Below, one piece after another: positions 59,958 to 64,000 of a stretch of 64,000 bases of DNA. This stretch comes from CAZRXG01 sp964603985 (GTDB taxonomy: Bacteria; Chloroflexota; Anaerolineae; Aggregatilineales; UBA3940): positions 12,846 through 76,845 of the forward strand of contig CAZRXG010000018.1 of NCBI GenBank assembly GCA_964603985.1. The letters run 5' to 3'. The notes beneath the pieces are model-generated. The model saw only the letters and a list, made by a program, of their open reading frames with translations, was not told the DNA's origin and made no database searches. Position numbers and translations under genes: made by a program. Position 1 is the stretch's first letter, and each line of letters starts with the position of its first letter.

Positions 59958-61040
59958 CTATGTATGGCGAGGGGCATTCACCGAGCGGCGCAGCAAACTG
60001 ACAAGTGCTGGCGAAAACATCACGGCAATGATGACTATTTCCGCTATTATGGCCGATACGACATTCACCGGCCCAAAGTGTTCCAGGCTCGACCAGTAGG
60101 CTCTGGGGGCCACCACCGCTACAGAAGCGGCCAAGGCGATGCCAACTGCCAGGGCCAGCACCCGTTGCAGGTGGTGTGTACCGCGCAGGTAAAATAACGC
60201 GGTAGCGGTCATGACAAGCGTCAGGGCGACCATGAACGGCAGAGAGTAAAGCTTATCTACCTCGTCAAACCTGATCGCCACCCACAGCGGCATGAAGCCA
60301 AACAACGCAAACGTGAAGCGTGTCCAATCTTTCAGGCCGTTGCTGAATAGATCGATAACAGGCTGTGACGAGCGCGTTATTAACAGAGCAATCATGATTG
60401 CCACCATCAATGGAATCCACGCCCGAAGGCCCAATGCTTCATTTCTCTCAAATGTGTAGTTGAAAAACCGGAGGCCAGGGGTAGCAGCAAACATCGTATA
60501 CAGGCCGAACACCAGCGCAAGACCACCATAAGGATAAGACCAGCGTGGAAAGTTCTTGACCCAGCCAATCCCCACACCAAGCGGCGGCAGGATAACCATC
60601 CCCCACCACACGTGGAATCTAAGACGAGAAAGTGAGTCGGGCACTGCCCACTCATGTGGTATTTCGCCCAGGATCAAGAAGGCTCCCCACAGCAAGAAAG
60701 GCAGCATGCCCGCCCCGGTCACAGCCCACGAAGCGGGGCGCTCACGATTTTGGCTGTTGTCAGACATTATTGTTCCCTTCGGTGAGACTCCCAGATCGAT
60801 CAGTTCCGGGTGGTGATTGTGCATGGTGGCCCGGTATTCCCGGAAGAGAGCACCCGGTAAATCACGAAACTCGCGCAGGCACACCACGACCAGCGCTCCA
60901 AGTCCCCTTTCGGCAGCTTCCGTAACCGCATCTGTGAAACTTGTCTGCATCTCTTTGCCAAACTCGGTGCGAAAACTGCGTGGATATAGACGCAGCAGCA
61001 GGGCATAGAGACCGATAATCACACGAGCAAGTGTACTCAT
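59958..61040 (-). CDS. Permease-prefix-domain membrane protein
   Basis: 360 residues. The N-terminal 85 residues (RVIIGLYALLLRLYPRSFRTEFGKEMQTSFTDA, then REFRDLPGALFREYRATM) form the helical permease-prefix module often found before MacB-like permeases and next to PadR regulators. Here eight or nine helices follow, with no FtsX domain. It is cotranscribed with a PadR gene by an ATGA overlap at 61037-61040. In this common arrangement the regulator controls its own membrane target in response to stress or drug. Function is unknown. Confidence 0.78.
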   Translation of the reverse strand: MSTLARVIIGLYALLLRLYPRSFRTEFGKEMQTSFTDAVTEAAERGLGALVVVCLREFRDLPGALFREYRATMHNHHPELIDLGVSPKGTIMSDNSQNRERPASWAVTGAGMLPFLLWGAFLILGEIPHEWAVPDSLSRLRFHVWWGMVILPPLGVGIGWVKNFPRWSYPYGGLALVFGLYTMFAATPGLRFFNYTFERNEALGLRAWIPLMVAIMIALLITRSSQPVIDLFSNGLKDWTRFTFALFGFMPLWVAIRFDEVDKLYSLPFMVALTLVMTATALFYLRGTHHLQRVLALAVGIALAASVAVVAPRAYWSSLEHFGPVNVVSAIIAEIVIIAVMFSPALVSLLRRSVNAPRHT

Positions 61041-61390
61041 GCTTGCTCCTCAGCAGTACGCAGTCGCGCGGCTGATACGAGGGCTTGTAGCCTGACGATT
61101 TCTGCATCCAGAATGCGCTTGCCCCGGTCGGTGAGCCGATAGCACTTGCGTGGGCGGCCTGTCTCGTTTGCGCCCAGGTTCTCTACTCGCTCAATCCAGT
61201 TGTTCTCCAGAAGTCGCTTGAGCGCGCCATACAACGTGCCCGTACTCAGAACAACCCGATTATCGCTGAGGGCCTGGACGTCTTTCATGATGGAGTAACC
61301 GTGCTTCGGCGCTGGCACAAGGCTGAGCATAATGAAAAACGTTGCCTCAGTGAGAGGCAGATTAGTCTGAACGTCACTTTGGGCAGTCAT
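61037..61390 (-). CDS. PadR family transcriptional regulator (short type)
   Basis: 117 residues: the winged helix LTEATFFIMLSLVPAPKHGYSIMKDVQALS, STGTLYGALKRLLENNWIERV, TGRPRKCYRLTDRGKRIL, and one C-terminal helix for dimerisation, so it is a subfamily-2 member. The upstream palindrome at 61416-61436 and a half site at 61401-61409 are typical PadR operator features (ATGT-n8-ACAT). It probably represses its own two-gene operon. This gene differs from the long PadR at 13269 in both length and operator sequence. Confidence 0.9.
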   Translation of the reverse strand: MTAQSDVQTNLPLTEATFFIMLSLVPAPKHGYSIMKDVQALSDNRVVLSTGTLYGALKRLLENNWIERVENLGANETGRPRKCYRLTDRGKRILDAEIVRLQALVSAARLRTAEEQA

Positions 61391-61400
61391 AGATCCCTTG

Positions 61401-61436
61401 ATATGTCGTGTGACTATATGTCGTCTAACGACATAT
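61401..61436. promoter_or_regulatory. PadR operator: palindrome plus half site
   Basis: ATATGTCGT-CTA-ACGACATAT at 61416-61436 is perfect in both 9-base arms. A further ATATGTCGT lies at 61401-61409, 15 bases before. The minus-strand TATAGT (61418-61413) overlaps the first arm and may be the -10, so binding would block it. Confidence 0.8.
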
Positions 61437-61599
61437 TATCCGAACAGCCGGGAAGTGTCAAGCGGTTACGCAAATGGGGCTAACGAAAAAGTGTCCGGTG
61501 GTCAGAATGGCAATGGCATCTTGCTACTGGACTTTCGTCAGGGTCAGTATAATTGCACTTTGGTCGAGAGAGAAGATGACATAACCGGTCAGTTCCACT

Positions 61600-61628
61600 T
61601 TATCAATAGAGCAACTTGCGCGTATAAT
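61600..61628 (+). promoter_or_regulatory. Promoter of the cNMP-TIR gene
   Basis: TTATCA and a perfect TATAAT, 17 bases apart. The start of transcription would be near 61635, giving a leader of about 130 bases. Confidence 0.6.
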
Positions 61629-61763
61629 ACAGCCCATCACGACGGAGGGGGGTTCAGATTTCGACGCGGGGGCCGACTGCGCTGTGGTTCTGCGGCTGGG
61701 TCCCCGGAATCAAAGCCCCCCGGCACACTGCTGCGTTCATTGTTCAAGGAGTAGGAAAGAGCC

Positions 61764-62609
61764 ATGGCGGAAAAGGACTATATCCCCGTCCTGAAAGAAG
61801 TCTTCTCCGAGCTGAATGACCAGGTCATCGAAGAGCTGTACAACCAGTCGCGAGTCGTCGAGTACCCCAATGAAACCGTCCTGTGCCACCAGGGCGCGCG
61901 CGAGGCCACCTTCTACGTGATCCTCGAAGGCCAGGCCGACGTGTTTAAGAACATCGAAGGCCAGGCCCACTTCATCGCCCCGCTGCACATGGGCCAGTAC
62001 TTCGGCGAGATGGCGCTGATCCTGGACAAGCCACGCACCGCCGACGTGATCGCATCCGGGCGCATCAAGGTGCTGGAGATCGACCGTGTGATGTTCAAGA
62101 AGCACCTGCTGACCAACCCGGAGATCCTCGACTCGCTGGCCGGGCTGGTGATGGATCGGCTGCGCGACCACGAGGAGCTTCTACACACCCAGCTTGCCGA
62201 ACTGCGGAGGGAACAGGAGGAGACGCCGCGCCGGGTGTTCGTCAGCTACGTGCGCGAGGACGGCGATCTGGTTGAGCGGGTCGCCGATGACCTGATCGAG
62301 CAGGGGATCGACGTGTGGCTGGACAAGCTGCACATCAAGCCCGGAGCAGGCTGGGCACGGGCAATTGGCGAAGCGCTTGAAGACTGCTCTGCGATGCTGC
62401 TCTTCCTGTCCGGCAACAGCCTGGCTTCGACCAACGTCGAAGACGAATGGAATTACTACCTGGACGAAGAGAAGCCCATCGTCCCCGTGCTGGTTGAGGA
62501 GTGTAAGATCCCGTTCCGGCTGCGCCGCATCCAGTACGTGGATATCTTGGGGCTGGATTACCAGACGGCGCTCACGCGCATCGTGTCGGCGCTGCGGTAC
62601 TACCAGTAG
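61764..62609 (+). CDS. Cyclic nucleotide-binding domain fused to TIR domain (PycTIR-like)
   Basis: 281 residues. Residues about 14-130 form a CRP/PKA-type cyclic nucleotide-binding domain. Its phosphate-binding cassette is YFGEMALILDKPRTADV, with Glu82 for the ribose and Arg91 for the phosphate. A helical linker (about 131-154) leads to a TIR domain: RRVFVSYVREDGDL, GIDVWLDKLHIKPGAGW, then ASTNVEDEWNYY with Glu218 at the position of the NADase glutamate. This is the domain order of Pycsar TIR effectors (cCMP/cUMP-triggered NAD depletion). No cyclase is next to it; a non-defence role is possible. AAGGAG sits 14 bases upstream. Confidence 0.85.
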   Translation: MAEKDYIPVLKEVFSELNDQVIEELYNQSRVVEYPNETVLCHQGAREATFYVILEGQADVFKNIEGQAHFIAPLHMGQYFGEMALILDKPRTADVIASGRIKVLEIDRVMFKKHLLTNPEILDSLAGLVMDRLRDHEELLHTQLAELRREQEETPRRVFVSYVREDGDLVERVADDLIEQGIDVWLDKLHIKPGAGWARAIGEALEDCSAMLLFLSGNSLASTNVEDEWNYYLDEEKPIVPVLVEECKIPFRLRRIQYVDILGLDYQTALTRIVSALRYYQ

Positions 62610-62724
62610 CGCGCCCGGCTTTTCCGCAGCCGGAGGATCGGAAACGCAGCATGCAACGCAGCGCGTCACTTTCTGGAACACACTGCGCTGAAAAGTGCTG
62701 TGAGAATCGGGCGGCGGTGGTGAT

Positions 62725-63123
62725 CTAGGCCGACCTGTCACGCGCCCGGCGGTGCTTGGCGATGAGCTCGTAGGCTTCTTCCAGCGTGGCAGTCAGCTTC
62801 AATTTATCGACCACGCCGTAGAGCCTGCCAAAAAGCTCAACCAGGGCGCAGGCGAAGCGATCGGCTCCGACCACCACCATCAACCTCACACGGGGGTCCA
62901 TGAGAAAGGTGAGGCGGACGGCTCTGGGGAAATTTGACAGCGCACCGTCGGGGAGCACCGCGTTGGCGAATTCGGTGATCACGTCTACCTGGTAACCGAC
63001 GTCTTCCATCATCTCGCCCATCTCGCGATGGACAGCCGCAAGCTCGTCCCAGGTAAAAGCGCCCTCGTAGGTAAAGCGAACGATCGTCCTCTCTTTGTCA
63101 TCCCACCTTACACCGACACTCAT
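62725..63123 (-). CDS. STAS/SpoIIAA-like protein, distant relative of the array
   Basis: 132 residues. Strand-helix order (IVRFTYEGAFTWDELAAVHREMGEMM, YQVDVITEF, VRLTFLMDP, VRLMVVVGADRFACALVELFGRLYG, VDKLKLTATLEEAYELI) parallels the six array proteins at 48579-51994, including the strand before V-V-V and the final TLEEA helix, but identity is low. The start at 63123 is chosen because it aligns with the fold; the longer reading adds a Ser/Gly-rich stretch antisense to the acidic protein gene. It is transcribed opposite to the cNMP-TIR gene and converges with it. Confidence 0.68.
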   Translation of the reverse strand: MSVGVRWDDKERTIVRFTYEGAFTWDELAAVHREMGEMMEDVGYQVDVITEFANAVLPDGALSNFPRAVRLTFLMDPRVRLMVVVGADRFACALVELFGRLYGVVDKLKLTATLEEAYELIAKHRRARDRSA

Positions 63124-63373
63124 CGCTCGTCTCCCCCACACGACGGGCTGGCGGACACCCGGAGCGTACCCTCTAAAAGCATTATAGCAGAAATAAGTCC
63201 GAACAGGTGTGCCTTTCCCTGAGAGGCGGGGGAAGGCATCACCTATGCAGCGAAGCCTTATCCGCAAATCTGGACTTGCCTTCAACCCCTGACGCCTCCA
63301 TAATGGTAGCGGGGGGGTGTCCCCCAACCGAAACGTTGCCTGATCGCGAGGTTGAGGAGAAACCAGGCCGGCC

Positions 63374-64000
63374 ATGTCAGACGAATGGATTGAAGGGCGC
63401 TCTCTGCGCGGGGACGGGCACGAGGATGTCCTCTGGCCCGAGGACGTGTTAAGAGAGGAACGACCCATAAAGGAAGAACCGGCAGAAAAACCGGAGGAAG
63501 TGGCGGCGAAGCAGGCGGAACCGGCGGAAGAGGCCGCGCCGCCTGAAGCCGTGCCAGAGGCGGCCAGACCATCACAGCCTGCCGACGAGGAAATGCCCTT
63601 CGTTTCGCTGGAGCCACCCCCGGAAGCGGGCGACACGATCCGCCAGCAGCAGGATCAGTCGACACGCGTCTCCCTGACACCGTTTGACGACGAAGCGTAC
63701 AGCCCTGACCTGCCCTGGGAGATCTTTGAGGAGCCGCCTCCCGAAGAGGCCGAAGCGGAGCCAGCAGCAGAGGCCCCCGTCAAGGAGGTCACAGCACCGC
63801 CCGCCGAGAAAGCCGCCGGGCTGCCTGTCGAGGAAGAAGCGGCAGCGCCGGAACCGGCCCCTGAAGCGGAGCCAGCAGCAGAGGCCCCCGTTGAGGAGGT
63901 CGCTGCGCCGCCTGACGAAGAGGTGGAGGTGGCAGCGGAGCCGGAGCCTCTGCCCGAAGCGGAGCCGGAGCCTCTGTCCGAAGCGGAGCCGGAGCCTCTG
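63374..64000 (+). CDS. Acidic Pro/Glu/Ala-rich protein, partial (runs off the window)
   Basis: The frame is open from ATG at 63374 to the window end (209 codons). It starts MSDEWIEGRSLRGDGHEDVLWPEDV and is then strongly acidic and rich in Pro, Glu and Ala. It has near-repeats (AEPAAEAPVKEV, AEPAAEAPVEEV) and at the end three units of the form EPEPLPEA/EPEPLSEA. One less biased segment, LTPFDDEAYSPDLPWEIFEEPPPEE, could be a short linear motif. This is probably the disordered N-terminal part of a larger protein whose folded domain lies beyond the window. Confidence 0.7.
   Translation, partial: MSDEWIEGRSLRGDGHEDVLWPEDVLREERPIKEEPAEKPEEVAAKQAEPAEEAAPPEAVPEAARPSQPADEEMPFVSLEPPPEAGDTIRQQQDQSTRVSLTPFDDEAYSPDLPWEIFEEPPPEEAEAEPAAEAPVKEVTAPPAEKAAGLPVEEEAAAPEPAPEAEPAAEAPVEEVAAPPDEEVEVAAEPEPLPEAEPEPLSEAEPEPL

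Larger units (their letters stand above)
61391..61763. other. Intergenic region between PadR and cNMP-TIR genes
   Basis: 373 bases without a gene. It holds the PadR operator, and a plus-strand promoter described separately. The stretch at about 61640-61740 is GC-rich and likely the leader of the cNMP-TIR gene. Nothing resembling a cyclase or small RNA was seen. Confidence 0.6.

Noticed and set aside
61391..63373. Complete Pycsar system
   Set aside because: No cyclase gene is present on either side; only the effector-like protein is seen.
62725..63636. 303-residue version of the STAS-like protein
   Set aside because: The added N-terminus is Ser/Gly-rich, antisense to the acidic gene, and the fold starts at 63123.

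Overview
The window is GC-rich (roughly 60-65 %) bacterial chromosomal DNA. Its style points to Chloroflexota, probably Anaerolineae or a relative. The signs are eukaryote-like Ser/Thr kinases with extracytoplasmic or FGE-fold tails, lipoproteins with Pro/Thr linkers, PAS-rich histidine kinases, GT-C glycosyltransferases, DUF333 and DegV proteins, and GTAGGGGCGGG palindromes. This assignment is inferred from gene style only. Promoters that can be read follow the TTGACA-16/17-TATAAT pattern.

Left part (1-13,000): a CPBP protease, small zinc-ribbon and unknown proteins, then a minus-strand set holding an unusual three-part protein. That protein is a SAM methyltransferase fused to an HgcA-like corrinoid domain and membrane helices, followed three bases later by an HgcB-like ferredoxin. 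Next come an AT-richer Panacea-type toxin-antitoxin candidate pair, a Ser/Thr kinase fused to an FGE-fold domain, an isolated ccmAB pair, two lipoproteins that share a duplicated N-terminus, and a PadR regulator whose promoter resembles that of a neighbouring gene.

Central part (14,000-36,400): a zinc/manganese ABC importer cluster with a consensus promoter, a dyad operator and a Fur-family regulator, interrupted by an AEC transporter. It is followed by lipoproteins, a racemase, hydrolases, membrane glycosyltransferases, an SLC13-type transporter, an initiator tRNA, an SGNH hydrolase, FHA, SDR and B12-radical SAM proteins, and a methyltransferase.

Signalling and duplication part (36,700-52,200): a second Ser/Thr kinase with a sensor-like tail, a REC-histidine kinase, and a 1123-residue PAS/GAF histidine kinase with a 405-bp internal duplication. 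An intact glutamate dehydrogenase lies inverted between the two ends of a broken paralogue. Six tandem copies of a 130-residue STAS-like protein follow, each with its own promoter and a leader hairpin kept by paired base changes.

Right part (52,200-64,000): an AIM24-like protein, a coiled-coil membrane protein, DegV, a KAP NTPase fused to an FGE-fold domain, a GT4 glycosyltransferase, an ATC-hydrolase-family protein with a hydrolase remnant, a PadR/membrane-protein operon with a strong palindromic operator, and a cyclic-nucleotide-binding/TIR protein. The last has the architecture of Pycsar TIR effectors, but no cyclase is visible. The window ends inside an acidic Pro/Glu/Ala-rich protein.

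The strongest leads are the methyltransferase-HgcA-like fusion with its ferredoxin, the cNMP-TIR protein, and the six-copy gene array with its conserved leader hairpin.
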